From Lichenostomus cassidix (lineage: Eukaryota > Chordata > Aves > Passeriformes > Meliphagidae), in contig CM039182.1 in the NCBI GenBank assembly GCA_008360975.2, positions 145,332,656 to 145,396,655 of the forward strand: 64,000 bases of DNA, written 5' to 3'. This document shows positions 12,063-25,344 of this stretch, piece after piece; within the stretch, counting starts at the first letter, position 1; each line of letters begins with the position of its first letter. The translations under genes were made by a program, and so were the position numbers. The notes under the pieces are model-generated. The model made no database searches. It was given only the letters and a program-made list of their open reading frames with translations, and was not told the DNA's origin.

Positions 12063-15053
12063 ATGGCAGTTTTGGCCATTAGAACTTAGTCTACTTTGCT
12101 TAATTTTTGAGCGCTGGCAGTCTTTTGTCTTCTGACAGATACAGCACTAATTATCTCCTGCCATTGGTTACCAGAGTTTCTTATTTTCCTTGTCTTTAAA
12201 GCAAAGTGGAGAAATGTCTTTAAGAGAACAATCTATAGCAATTTGATGATAATGTGAGCAGAATTCACATGCTTGTCCTATAGTCTGTTTACCTTCTGCG
12301 TATTTGGTTTGTAAGATGGGATGAAATAGAATTTAATGGCATTTGGAAGGGTTTGGTGGCCTTTGGAAACTCAGACTGTTCCTTAAGTAAGCTGGCAAAT
12401 AGCTGTAAGGTGTAAAAAGCTGGAAACTTGATAACTATTGACTGCTCACTGCCAGGATAAAGATCTACTTTGAATGCTTTGCAAAGCTACAAAGGGTTTT
12501 GTAGGGATCTGTCCTACCATGATACAAATAAATAGCTTTGTTCATAGTTTAAATATTTCAGAGTGATAAACTGCAACAAGGTCTGAAGTTAGAGTGATCC
12601 CAAGAAGAGCTGTGTGTTGATCTGACTGGGTGAAAATCATGGATAAAATTTAAAAGAATGTTTAGTTAGATGAAGCAGGTATGGGGACCTGTAGGATGAA
12701 AATCTCTTGCACATATCTTGAAGTAAATTCATCCTCTATATCTGGATAAGTCTGTGGTTAGTCAGGGTAGGCAATTTATTCATAAAACGAGAATACATCT
12801 GTTCAGTTGAAATTCAGCAGCAGCATTTGACTGAAATTCAAGTGCTACCAGTGCCTAAGCTGCTCAGAGGAGGGATGCAGTCTAAAGGGTTTCCATGTCC
12901 ATCTTCTAGGTGAGGAAGAGATTGTCTCCTTAATTTGACTTGAAGTGTGCTGTTTCCAGCAGTGAGTATTCATAAATTGACCATCTGCTACTTTTAATTG
13001 AGGAATCCATTTCAGAGTCTAATGGATTAACACTGCAGCTTATCGTGGCTGCCTTGTACTGCCCCTTCACTCTATCCTCCTGCTGCCTCCGGCTTCTGTG
13101 ATAAGGACCATGTTTTCTGTTCTGTGCTGTGCAGTGAGCCCTTGTCTGTGACCTGAGGCTGCTGCTGTGTCTGGTAATGTGCTGCAGGAAAATGAGAAAG
13201 CACCAGGGAGAAAGGAAAAAGGACCCAACACACACATGGGCAACCTGAGCACATCTTTGCTAAGGAATTAAATGAATTGAATATAAAGTGATCAAAGGTA
13301 TTTTTCCAGGGGCACAGTTCTGAAAAAGACGTTTTGTGGAGGAATTATAAAAGGCATCTGATACAGGCTGTGTACTTTGATATTTTATGTTGGTGGTACA
13401 GTTTCTTGGCATTTTGTGTCAAGATTGAAATTTTGTTCTATACAGTACATAGAATTTTGCATTTGTAGCCAGTTCTGATCCAGAAACCAATAAAACATAT
13501 AATGTGGGTTTCTGTATAGTAGCTGGCCAGAGTAATGTTCAGTTTCCTGTTAAAGTCTACTCCCTGTGATGGATTGGTTAGGTTTGGGGTCCTGGCCATT
13601 TAATAATGGAATCAATTTCTCAAAAGCTTCAATTATGTCATTTCAAACAGTGATTTCACTCTTCTGGACCTTTCTCAAGTTTGCTGTTTGCTTTCTGCTG
13701 CTAAGTAGAGGATGATCTCAGGTGGGCAGCTGGGAGTTAAATTTCAGAACCTGTTCAAGGCAGTTTGGACAAAGTGCTGTTATGGTGCTGCTTCTTTTAC
13801 CACCAGTAACTTTCTTCAGCAATGGCATGTAAAGGAAAACTTTATTATTTCCCTTTGTAGAAGTCTAGAAGAAGCAGAATGTTTCAAGGATAATTGAGAT
13901 ATTTGAATTCATGGAAGTTTTAATCTGTTTTCAATGCAGGGTTATGTTTCAAAGTCTGTAAGACTGCCTGACAATCTTTTGGTCCCTATCTAGTGAATAA
14001 ATGCAATAAACTCAGATTTGCAGATTCTTTGTTTTGTCATTGAATTGTAAAATGGGTGGTATTAGAGCAAACTTTCCTTGAAATGGGAGGATTGGCAGAA
14101 GAGCTGTTGTATCAGGAGTATCCCTTTGTTTCTATGGGAGCACCTCTTTAATATTTTGATACTCAGTTTCTATGTATGCATGTTGGGTAAAATAGTTATC
14201 TTTAATTCAGCTTTATGGCTGCATTCTCACTTTACTCAGTGAGTTTGGCTCACTTTAAGTACAAGAGAAGTTAGAAAAATGTTTATACCTCAAGAGTTCA
14301 GTGCTGGGTCTATTTTATTCCTGTGTGCTCTGCTTGTTTCAGAGGTTGACTCAAGGTCCCTGAAAACTGTGCTTGTGAAGTACCATAGTAATTCCATGTA
14401 TAAAAACCTGAGCTTTCTTTTTGCTAGACCTTGAGAGTAGAGCATTTGTGCAGACAGAAACAAGCCATATGCCCTTGGCTTTTTTACTGCTGCATATTAC
14501 AGAATTTAATTTTTTGAGCTCCTCTTATTAGATAACAGTGCATGTGTGTATTAATGAGTTCCTGTGTTTATTCTTTAACTCCTGATTTTAAAAATGTGGA
14601 TACCTAATCTATTCCTGCATTTTCATGGGCTGCTCTCAACAGTGTATTTTTTCTCTACTTTTTTACAACTCTGTCTCTCCTCTCTTTCTTGCTTTTAACA
14701 CACAATCCTTCTACAGCTGTAACTACTGGATTTCAGTTCAGAATATGAGACCTTGATTTTGGTTTTTTTGTTTTGTTTCCTCCTATCTCTGCAGCATTTT
14801 AACATTGGCATTTTAATTTGTAAAGCTACCTAGTAAAAGGGTAGTATAAGGTATGCATACTATAAAGCATGCAAAGGTAAGAAAAACATGCTTTAGAAAA
14901 ACTGGCAGTTTTGTAGCATTTTTAAATAATTTTTTTACTGAATACTATTCCTATGTAATTATGCATATTAAACCTTTTCAGTGGAATGTTTAACTTTTTA
15001 AGAGGAAACTTTCAGGAGCAGTGTTTGCTGAGAATGGTGGGTGAACAGTTTGA

Positions 15054-15076
15054 TTTTTTTTTTTTTTTTTTTTTTT
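15054..15076 (+). repeat. Poly-T run (23) next to exon 5 acceptor
   Basis: Twenty-three consecutive T lie 36 bases before the exon 5 splice junction and extend its polypyrimidine tract. A run this long is likely to vary in length between individuals. Confidence 0.95.
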
Positions 15077-15112
15077 CTCTTTTCCTCACTCTATCCATTC
15101 CCCCTGTTTTAG

Positions 15113-15252
15113 GACTACAATGATGAAATCAGACAGGCACAGCTCCAAGAATTAACATATTTAAATGGTGGCTCAGAAACTGCAGAAGTTCCAGTTGTCC
15201 GTGGAAAAGCATCTATTCGAGCAAGAGGAGTACCTGTTCCTGCTTTGTCCAG
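15113..15252 (+). CDS. KHDRBS3: KHDRBS3 coding exon 5 (end of KH, QUA2, start of RG region)
   Basis: The exon is 140 bases. It starts in phase 0 with [20 protein letters not shown] and ends two bases into an arginine codon (AG, completed by the G opening exon 6). [22 protein letters not shown] is the QUA2 extension that follows the KH domain in STAR proteins. The rest, [21 protein letters not shown], starts the RG- and proline-containing linker and differs from mammals at several sites. The acceptor is preceded by a run of 23 T (15054-15076) and then a mixed pyrimidine tract ending ctgttttag. The donor is CCAG/gtaaat. Confidence 0.96.
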
Positions 15253-18200
15253 GTAAATGGAATTTCATTTGAATGTACATATTTTAGACTCCTCCCTTCA
15301 AGCCCAATTTCCTCACAGAGTACAACAGTAAAATACATGAAAGACTCCCAAAAGAAGAGGGAAAGATCGAGGAAACAACCTTCGTTTATTGATGAAAGTT
15401 TAGTTCATTAGGACTGAATTAACAACGGTGCTGAATTTGGTCTTGGTAAACTTGAATGCTGCCTTTGTAAAGAAGCAATGTGCAGCATAGGAGATGTTCA
15501 GTCTCACTGTGAGCAACTTGGTTTCTAGCCTGGAGTTGCTCCCTAGGTGCACTCTGTGTTTGGGCTCTATGGAGTTCACAGCTTTGCAAAACTGATAAAT
15601 CTGTCTCACTTTGACTGACATGAACTTCATGCAATGTCTCCAACTTACTCAATATGGTTTTCTTTTTATGATATTACCAATTTCATAGTCATGGTGAAAT
15701 GATATAGAAGTGCTCTGGAGGTAGAATTTGTATTTTCTTCCCTGAGTGGCACTTACTTTGTGAAAAGTGGCTTTTGTTTGATTGAGGAGTAGGCAAAGTC
15801 TACTGCTTTTGCTTTGCTTTTCTTTTCTTTGTCACAGGAGATGTTTATTTTTGCTCTAGCATCCCCTGTCTTCCTTGCAGTACTGAGATGACAGTTTCAG
15901 CTCCTTCAAGCTCTGAAGTGTGAAAACAAAAACTAAATAAAGTTCATAACTGTTTATATTACAGAGTACAGAGATTGTGGCTGCAGCACCTAAGTGTGAC
16001 TGTTTACTATGGTGAACTATTTTCTTCTGTTGTGTGTACAGTTCTTGTTAATGCAACTTGAAACTTGCATTTCAACTTGTAAAATAATTGCAGAATAATG
16101 CTCTGAATCATTTTACCTCAGATGATAAAGCATGATAGAAGAAGCAGCAGTAAGGAAAAATTTATATAGATTTGCTTAGTTTTATGTATCCTGATAATGA
16201 TTGCAATGAAGAGTGAATCTTAAATTACACTTACTGTGGATTGTGTCCTATGAGAAAAAAAATTTCTGTCATCAAATTTTTGTTCTTGTATTTTGTGATA
16301 CTGTGTAAAATATATATTCTGGGTTTTTTTCCTACTAATGTTCTAACTAATTATATACCAAGGTTCACCTCTTGGCACTGTAATCAGCCATACAAGAGTT
16401 CTTTCAAATTGGAGACCTCATTTGATTTTGGAGATTATTTTTTCTTGTAAATTTTATTTTGGTTTTTAAGTAGCTGTTTGTAACTTTGCCACAAATGCCT
16501 GTAATGACTCTGCTACAGATGCTCAGTGCAGATATATTTGTAGTACTCTTTCAAGTTTATTTCATTTTCCATGTCCTTCAGCTAATGTTTCTGTGATACA
16601 GAAGCTATTGTTTGGTTGGATCTTATCTCCAAAGCTTGATAACTAATTTACACTGTATGTCGTATGTAGGATGTGCATATGTAAATAGTTTTTTATAGTA
16701 CTGCATTTCTATCACTAGTTCTGTCCTGAATTTTGGTAACTTATTTTTTCACATCTGCATTTTATGCAAGACAGACACTTCCACAGATCACAGAATCCCT
16801 CCTAGTTGGCCTACAACTATTGAAGTTTCTTCAGGGTAAATTTAAATGTTAGCAGTGTTTGGTTTGGAGATAACAGTAAAAGCTTGTGGTTTTGTCATTG
16901 CCATTTTTCAAGTATTTTCTAAAGAAAAGTGAATGGTTGTGTGTTTGACTTGTCCTTACTTCAAGGCTTGTCTTAAACTCCTAGACTCTCCTCTCAAATT
17001 GAAGTGCTCTGTTAGCATATTCCTTAAGAGAAATTCGATTCTATTGTTACTGAGATTCTACAGCCATTGAGCTGAAGATCTCCAACTCAGTTATAGTGCT
17101 CTGATTCTTTTTTAGCAGAAATGGATTTCAATGAATAACACTTCCATTGAAGCAAAGCTTTAAAGGCTTTGTCTCAGTGTTGGATAAAACAGTTTCAATA
17201 GCCAGCATCCCTGAGATATCCAGAAGTTGAAGCAAAGCCTCAGAAAATATGTTAAGTGAAGTCTAAAACCTTGATCCTAACCTTTCTTTGTAATCTACAG
17301 AACGATTTTAAGATACCAACCTTGATACATGGAACATCCTGTTGAGTGTTTAAGTTTCCACTTTTGAAACCTTTATTACTCCTGAATAGTTTCAGTTAAA
17401 AAAAAGTACTAATTTATGCCTTTCTTGCTCCTTATCAGACATGTGGGATCTGGATATAATACATATTATCAAACCTATTTTTAGGTCCATAACAAAATCT
17501 TATTTTGTAGAAAACAGTACATTTGTGTTTGCATACAAAAATTCTAGCTTATATACAGGTGTTCCTGTATGTGGTAAGTAATTTCCTAATGGTTGTGGTT
17601 GGATAACTTTTTATTCTTTCTCTGGCTTATTACAGATTTTCTTGACTAAATTTTTTTTACTGTAGAATTAAGTAAGGTTTTGTGGGTGATTGGATGGAAT
17701 TTGTTCTAGAAGAGTTGTGTGTGTTGTGAGCTTTACCTTCAGGAATGTTCTTTTCTCGTCATTAATATTGGAGGATTTAGCTGCTTCCTATAGCTGCTTC
17801 ATTCTCCCCCACCTTGCTCCCAGTTTTAATCCCTAATACTGTTAAAAATGACCTTCAGATGTAATCATGGCACTTCTATTTCCTGTAGTGGTCATGCTGA
17901 GCACTTAAACTATTTTGGCATAATCTCTCTTCTGTATAACAAGAAGGGAAAATGGTGAAAGTCTGGCTTTCAGTCCTTTATTTTTAGTGTGATGTTCTTA
18001 AATTCTTTTTTTGGAGGCAGCTATGTAAAGTCTTACCAGTTGCATTTTAATTGTCCTAGTAGGCTTAGAGGATCCATGGTGTTTAATGTGATGCTGTTAT
18101 GGTGAGAAACTAGAAAAAGTAACTCTTTAGAAATCAGTGTTTCTTTAGTGCATTTGTATTCCCATCCTGAATCAGTGCATTAGAAATGATAGCAACAAAA

Positions 18201-18261
18201 CAAAATGTGAGTTTTGGCTTCTGATTAACTAAAGACTTAAAATATACATATGTTAACTTTG

Positions 18262-18352
18262 TAGTGGAAGGTGTCCCTGTCCATGGCAGCTGGGTTGAAA
18301 TTAGATGATCTTTAGAGGTCCCTTCCAACCCAAACCCTTCTATGACTCTATT
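18262..18352 (+). mobile_element. CR1 LINE 3'-end fragment
   Basis: gtggaaggtgtccctgtcca, tggcagctgggttgaaattag and ggtcccttccaacccaaacc, followed by cttctatgactctat, form a plus-strand CR1 3' end of about 90 bases. Confidence 0.8.
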
Positions 18353-18589
18353 TATGTTAATGTACACCACTAAGGAGGTTTTGCAGCTAAAGCAGCATTT
18401 CCTCTCTAAAACTTCACACTTTTTTATGAATAAAAATTCAAGGATCACTGCATTGTGACTCCAACTCAGATGTTTTAGAAAAGTGAAGTTCTGGAGAATA
18501 ACAGTAAGTCTAAGAATATGGGTAAAAGTTCCTTGATGCCTTGGAGTGGCATAGGGGGAACCACTTCATGTCACTTATAGCTAGAAGTG

Positions 18590-18868
18590 CTAGAGTTACA
18601 GAGTAGTTTGGCTTGGAGGGAACTCTTAAAGACCATTTCATTTCACCCCCTGCCATGGGCAGGACACCTTCCACTAGACCAGGTTGCCCAAAGTCCCTTC
18701 CGGCCTGGCCTTGAACAGTGCCAGGGATGGAGCATCTGCAGCCTCTCTGGGCAACCTGTTCCAGTGTTGTCTCATCACTCTCATTGTAAATTTCTTCCTT
18801 ATGTCCAATCTCAACCCACCCTCTTCAGCTGAAAGCTGTTGTCCCTTGTCCCATCACTACAGATCCTG
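18590..18868 (-). mobile_element. CR1 LINE 3'-end fragment
   Basis: The minus-strand CR1 3' end starts near agagttacagagtagtttggc and includes ccctgccatgggcaggacac, cttccactagaccaggttgc, ccttgaacagtgccagggatgg and cattgtaaatttcttcctta. It lies only about 240 bases from a CR1 copy in the opposite orientation, so the two could form a long imperfect hairpin in the pre-mRNA. Confidence 0.85.
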
Positions 18869-19106
18869 ATAAAATGACTTTATTTTATAAGCAGCTCCAC
18901 TTAGGCATTGAAAAAAGGCCACAATAAGGGAGAGCTGGCTGAGTTCACTCCCCAGATTTAGAGAGGTTGCATTTGAAAATGGGTATTTTGGTTTCACTAA
19001 GCTGAGGGGAAAAGTAATTTGTCGTAAAGCCAGTATCTATCAACAGTCCCATTAAAGAAATGGCAGATTTCTGGTTTACTCTTTCAAGAGAGTGTGGAGT
19101 TTGTAT

Positions 19107-19188
19107 GTTTGTTTTTTTTTTTTGTGTTTTTGTTTGTTTGGTTTTTGGGGGTTTTTTATTTGGGTTTTTTGGTTTTTTTAACTTTTTT
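19107..19188 (+). repeat. T/G-rich low-complexity tract
   Basis: About 80 bases consist almost only of T and G, mixing runs of T with gtttg and ggggg. No precise repeat unit is evident. Confidence 0.85.
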
Positions 19189-21994
19189 CATTTATTACTC
19201 ATATTTGTGTCTGCATGGCTGGGATCCTAATGGTTGAATGACTGTCACTCGGTCTGGGGAAAAATAAAACTGCTGCTGAAGTTTTAAGTTAGAGCTTGCT
19301 GTCTTATATTTTAGAAGTAAGATGAGCTGATGTGGATCACTGCTGCCGTGTGTTCACAACTTTCAGCTGTTTTCCTGCTGTATGTCTGGAATCTACAGGT
19401 TTTGTTTTTTAAAGAGTAACTTTCTGTTGAGAATATATAGGTAGTGGAGTGCAAAAGATTCTGTAGCACAAAAGTAGCAGGTATTAATGGTCACTGTGTT
19501 TTGTTTTAGTTTTGTGATCTCCCATTTGTCACACAAGTTAGAAGTGAACACATATATTACTGTTTTCAAACAGAAATATGGAATGAAACTTGTATACGAG
19601 TGGTAACTCAATGGTGACTAATTTTTTTTTTCAAAAAGGGTGAAAAGGCAGGAATCTGAGTTCTGAGTTGTACCTGGATATCAGTGTTTTAGTATTTTTA
19701 AATGCCAGCACTGAAATAACAGGTATGTTATTTTTCAGATGTCTAATGTAAAACAAAAATATTTACTGTTTGAGGAACATTGAATGTAGCTGGCTCTGCT
19801 CAGATGAGAAAAATAAATCAACATCTGGTAACTGAATTTGTTAGATCTGTTTATTAAACAGTGTAAATCCCTGCAGATATACAGAAGTGTGAATGCTAAA
19901 ATTATAGAATCCCAAGTGTTTCCTCATTGAATAATATAGTGTTTGAGAACTGGTCTTAAATTTCACAAGTATTTTTATTTTAAAGCTATTCTTCCATTTA
20001 ATGTTTCTGGGGGGAGATATCATATCATAAACTCTTGTAATTTTTGTTTCACTAAAAGTGAAGGAAAGCTGTGAATTGGCTCTAGTTGTGATTCTATGAT
20101 CAGAATAATTTTACTAACTCAGCCATCCAGTGCTAGGTGAAGCTTGAAATCAAAATCAGTGTGATTCTGGAGCAGAGGAAGTTCTACGTGAAATGAAAGT
20201 GGCTATTGCTGAGGGCAGTTGGAGATGAGTGTAAGTAGATGCTGTGCCTGCTACTGTGGTCAAGGGCAGTAACTTAGTTTGCTGGAAATAAATCCTATAA
20301 ACACTGTGGGACTGCAAAGTAGAAATGTCAAATATTATTACTAATAAAGGCCTAAGAGGAAGTATTTCAATTGTATGAGTTGGCAAAATACTATTTTAGT
20401 GGGAATTAGTGATTAGATTAGGACTTGTGAATGCCTTCTGAACATTCACAACTGTTTTGAGTCTAACATTGTGTAGCATAGTTCTAAGTGGTATTAGATT
20501 TTCTTGGAATGTTCTTACACCAATTAAACTCCTGATTGAAACAATACGATGTTAATCACAACATTCAATACTTCAGTAATACTGTTACTGGACAGAGTAA
20601 GGTAAACTTTGCATGTTTTTAGACATTAACCATCTTCTATCATTACTCCAGAGTTTTTGCAAATCACCTTAGCACCTTCTGACTCTTTAGTTTGAGGTGT
20701 TTTCTCCCCTTCTCTAGTGTGTTTGTAGTTTTATAGAAATTGTGCTTTACTTAGTATTTTCTTTTTCCTTACATACTGAATTGCAAGTATAAGAAATGAA
20801 ATAATGTAATGGGAGGAGAGTTAGATTGCAGCAAACACAGCTTTCATGACAGTATCTTCAAGAGATGATGTGGTATGTGAGATAAATCTTCCCATTTTGT
20901 AGTGAAACAAAAGATACTAAATGAGTTACTGGGACTTTCTTTACTTAGTCTAGTCCATGGTACTCAGATTTAAATGCCTTTTTAATGCAGAGCCTACAAG
21001 TTAATTCCCCAACTTTGAGAGTAAAATTATTCAGAATTTAACAATCTAAATTACTTGTGTGTTTAATGGGGAAGCATTAACTTCTTTCACTGGATTCACC
21101 ACTGCCAGATTAATAAATTCAGGGAGATCAAAGCCAAAGTAATTATAAAGATTAAACAAATATTTCAAATATTCTTGAAGTGATAATAATCTGGCAATAA
21201 AATGTTTGAGAGCAGGGCACAATGGTCTCAAGTGCACAGATGATAATTTTGTTGCTAAAGCCTGTCTGGAAGTGACAATAAGAGCACCTGGCTAGGAGGT
21301 AGGATTTGCTGAGTGTGTTTACTGCCAATAATTAACTACTAGTTTGTGTTAGATAGAAATTACTGTTAATTGGTACTTAGAGTCTTCCTTAAAAATGTAG
21401 CAAAAAAGAAAACCACACACTAGTATCCCTTGTGATGCTCCAGTACTTGTGTACTGCAGTTTCATACTCTGAGGTGTTACTGGCAAGGAAGAACCTCTTT
21501 ATTTCACTTGTCCTGAAAATAAGAGACTGGAATTCTATTTCAAGGTATTTGCCCAATCTAAGTCCTCAAAAAGTTTAGAAACAGATATGTGAGAGGTTCA
21601 GTGCTTGTTTGTGCACACTGTTAGCCTACATATATTGGCAGTCTGTAAAAGGTTCTTGGAGGTATTGGGTTATACAGGACATTCAAAAGAGGAGGGGAAA
21701 ATAAGGCAAAAATACCTTTCTTGTATTTCAGAATATGAGCTAGTAATCAAGGCTTACATGGGCTGACAAATGTGTTTTGATAGCATTGAACTTGTTATTC
21801 TAATTATTAGCAGTTGCACAAAGGTTTTTTAAATTATAGGTGAGACACTTGTAGAAGAAAAAGGGTAGAGAACAGATCCTCTGTGCAGTTTCTTCACAGG
21901 CTTTGGAAGCAGATGGATTCTCCTTAAATGTAGGTGATTAGGAGATGCAAAGTCCAAGAAAGTGAAACAACAAAATTTCAAAATCAGCTTCATT

Positions 21995-22090
21995 CAGTTT
22001 GTTCTGTTGCTGATCACCAGAGAGGAGCCCAACACCTCCTGTTCTGCTGCCCTTGAGGAAGGTGTAGACTGTGCTGAGAGCATCCCTCAG
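21995..22090 (-). mobile_element. Possible old CR1 remnant
   Basis: On the minus strand, ctttcctcaagggcagcagaa-like sequence followed by ggtgttgggctcctctctggtgatca resembles the CR1 stretch just before the conserved 3' region. Similarity fades on both sides. The 95-residue minus-strand open frame here (21938-22225) is probably chance plus this remnant. Confidence 0.35.
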
Positions 22091-23774
22091 CCTTCCACAT
22101 TCCTTTGATGTTTCTGTTGGATCCAGCAGATGAGCCTCAGTTGTCATTTGTACTGTGAAGTGCCTTAATCTACTTAATTGTTCCTGGTGTGTGAACTGTT
22201 CTAGATTGCTTGTCATCTTTGACATAGTTTCTGATGCACTTCCAGTTATTTTGTTTGACTTTTTTTTTTAATTAGGAAAGAAGTTGAATTAGGAAAATGT
22301 TAATTAAGAAACAAGTCTGTGAATACACACAGTGCAGTACTGACTTTGTGTGCACTCTTGTATTTTCTAAAATTGTGTTTCTTAGTGTCCTGATGTCTAG
22401 GCCAATCCTAATTCTAGTTGTTCTATAGGCAGTCATAATGCAGACCCTGTTACTTTGTGTAATGGTAGGATAAATAAATTTATACATGTAAATGTATTAA
22501 CTCCAAGTGTCCCCTCCTGTAAGTTGGATTTATTTTAGCAATTTTCCTTTTTAAAACATTCAGATTGGGATTCAGCTACAGATTAAAGATTATCTGAACC
22601 CATTGCAGTGTATAGAACAACAATGCATTTACTTTTATTTGTTCTTTTTGTTCTGTAATTCTAAAGCATTGGCAGCACAATCTATGGGATTACTGTAAGG
22701 ACAGCTCTACCATGAGAACCTTGTCCAGTCTTTCTTGATTGTGTAGCAAAAACCTAATGTGCATGTACATATATCCGTTCATATAAACAAATTGGTCTGA
22801 GGGTGACTCTGGGAGGTTTCCTGATTCTGGGAGGAATGGAGAACTTCAGTTATTTCTGACCTGCTTTTCTTTGTATTTCATTTTATTAGCATTTTTCCTT
22901 TGAGGTTAGAGTTGGGTTCAGCCTTTCAAGTGATACCTCTTTTTAAACCTGTCCTAGCCTTACTGAGTTCACATTGCCCTTTCTCAAGCTTTTCCTTTTT
23001 TGATGATTGTTGTGTATTTGCTCTGACTTCCTGTAGAATTTCTGCTTTCGTATATCATGTGTATCTATACATTTTACTATTTTAAGCATTTTTAAACATA
23101 ATTTGTGTAGCTGCCCTTTTCAAATTAAGCAGTACCTGAATAGATCTGTTGTTTTTGCAAAGGTGTGCAGAGGTTCCTGTTCAAGTGGTTCCTCAGTATT
23201 TTGAGTCTGTTCATTGTAAATGTCCATCAAGCTTCTTTACTTCCCCAATAAATTCCTAAAGAAATAACAGTTTACAATTTATAAAAATTTCCTCTTAGCA
23301 TCATACCCTGATACAGCTCCAATCTGTGTGGTGGTGATTGAACTCTTCTGTCACTGGATTTTGTATCTTGGTTCCTTTCCAGTCTCCTCCAGCCTGGTCC
23401 AGTAACCATGAGAACCATACATATGAGATTAAGAGTTCCTGGAGGAGGAACGAACAAAGTTATGAAAAGTTAAAATCAGAAATTATCTCATAATACAAGA
23501 GAAATATTATTTCCTGCCCCTCACCATTTCAATCCTATTAACTGGTTTTTTTGAAATACCGAAAAGCCCTCATCACATGGATCTGGTGTTCTAATTACCT
23601 CTCAAGAATACATCTATGCTATCTTGAAAAACTGTACTTTTTTTCCTCCCTCAGATGTTTTTCCATGTTTTTCAGCATTTCACATTTCCTGCTTTCACTT
23701 GCACCCTCCCTGAAGGATGCTGTCATGATTATGCCTAGTGATTCTTGAATGTTTTTACTGACCTTTTTCTTTTC

Positions 23775-23793
23775 TTTTTTTTTTTTTTTTTTT
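23775..23793 (+). repeat. Poly-T run (19)
   Basis: Nineteen T follow a T/C-rich stretch. No retroelement body could be recognised next to it. Confidence 0.9.
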
Positions 23794-25344
23794 AAACTTG
23801 GTATTGACTCTCGTCTATGCCACTAGGTTTATTTCCCTTTCTTTGGCTTCTCTTGGAAAGGATCACATTTCCTATCTCTTTATATTACTTCAGCAGGCTG
23901 TGTCTGGGAACTTCACTGCTCACCCTTACCCCCAGTACAATGAAGTCAGATAAGCAGCTGGTACCTTGTCCTGAGGAGGCATTCTACAGATTAGCCAAAA
24001 CCAAGTAATAAGCACAGTTTTAAATCACTTATTCTCTAGGTTTGTTTAAAAAAAACTTTGTGACTGTGTTTTGATTGGTGATTAAAATGAATAAAATCTA
24101 TTCTGAGTGTATCCTTACATTCTTTGCATTTGTCATTCAGGGATGCAGTTTTTGAAATACTACTTATTTGTGGTAAAATAATTGCCTTGTTTTCTGATTA
24201 GTTTATTCATGTGAAATTGTATGACTTGTATGAAATGGGATAGGAAATCTTAAGGCCAAATCTGGATCTTTATAATACTGTTCAAGTTGGAAATTTCTAC
24301 TGAAATCAGGACAGAGTATTTTTACTCAATTACTACTCTTGAGATAAATTAGGTAATGACTTTATAGGTAGAAAGATAATGTAGAGCTTGTGCCTTGTTT
24401 CCTTCTATGTATCTGTTATTCTTTGGAACAATTCTATTTGCCCAAAGCATTCAGAATCAATTATAGTCCATGGGGTGAAATGATCTTCTTTAAAAAGGAG
24501 ATGCATATTAGCAGTGTTTTAACAGAGAATAAATGGTGCAAATTTCTCACAAACTGTACCTCTAAGTCTCTGCCTTTAGTACAGGGGGGAGGCAGGAGGA
24601 AAAGCCACCTCTAAATTAATCAAATGTTTTTTGAAAACTGGTTCAACTGAAGTCTCATATTTTTCATCCCTATTTTAAGTGTCCAAAGTAATGGAATGCA
24701 AGTTAATGCTTATCACACTTTCAGAATTTTTAGACCAGATATCCTGTTACTTTGTTCTCAAATTCATGTGGAACATCAAGTTATATCCTATAATCACCCT
24801 GCATGTTTTATTAAATGTTTGTTTCCTGAAGCAGCTTGAAATCTACTCAGAAGCAGAAGAAAATGTATATTTTGTGACCCACTCAGTATCTCACACACAG
24901 TGTGGTTTTTGGGCTGTGTTCAGAAGCTTTCACAGGATCAGAAGGGAGTGGCAGGTGATTCCTCTGTGCAGGGTTTGAGTATAATATAGCCTGACACCTC
25001 CAAATGAAGCTGCTACTCTGTGGTTGTGATTTCAAGTCCTAGAAGTCAAATTCTTGTGAAGTTGACTGATTCCAGCAGATTGTTTTGGGTGTGTCTGTGT
25101 GTGTGAGAATGACTCAAGTCAGTGCAAGGTTCATCTCTGAATCCCATGTCGAGTTTGTATCTTCCAGCTTTTTTTTGCATAATGCACGTCATCGGATTTA
25201 AGCCTGCAGAGAAACGACAAACTCCAAATCTCCTTTAGACTTTTTCTGGCTTTAGCAAAGCAAAACTGTCACGATGTGGGGAGGGAGGGGTTGGAGGGAG
25301 GCCCTGGGTATGGTGTTTAATGGTGAGTGATGCTGTGTTTCCAG

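Larger units (their letters stand above)
8868..15112 (+). other. KHDRBS3 intron 4
   Basis: This 6.2-kb intron begins gttagt followed by 13 T and ends with a 23-T run and pyrimidine tract before exon 5. It contains three plus-strand CR1 3' fragments, described separately. The remainder is unremarkable AT-rich sequence. Confidence 0.85.
15253..25344 (+). other. KHDRBS3 intron 5
   Basis: This 10.1-kb intron is flanked by gtaaat and tttccag. It contains CR1 fragments at 18262-18352, 18590-18868 and probably 21995-22090, a T/G-rich patch at 19107-19188 and a 19-T run at 23775-23793. No convincing gene, RNA gene or extra exon was recognised. Confidence 0.82.

Noticed and set aside
12930..13254. 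Three overlapping minus-strand open frames, about 60-100 residues
   Set aside because: They overlap in different frames and share no similarity with known proteins. Intron 4 background.
16780..16830. Sequence 'cacagatcacagaatccctcctagttggcc', resembling a CR1 end
   Set aside because: Only a dozen bases match the family's terminal motif and the following text diverges at once. Not supportable.
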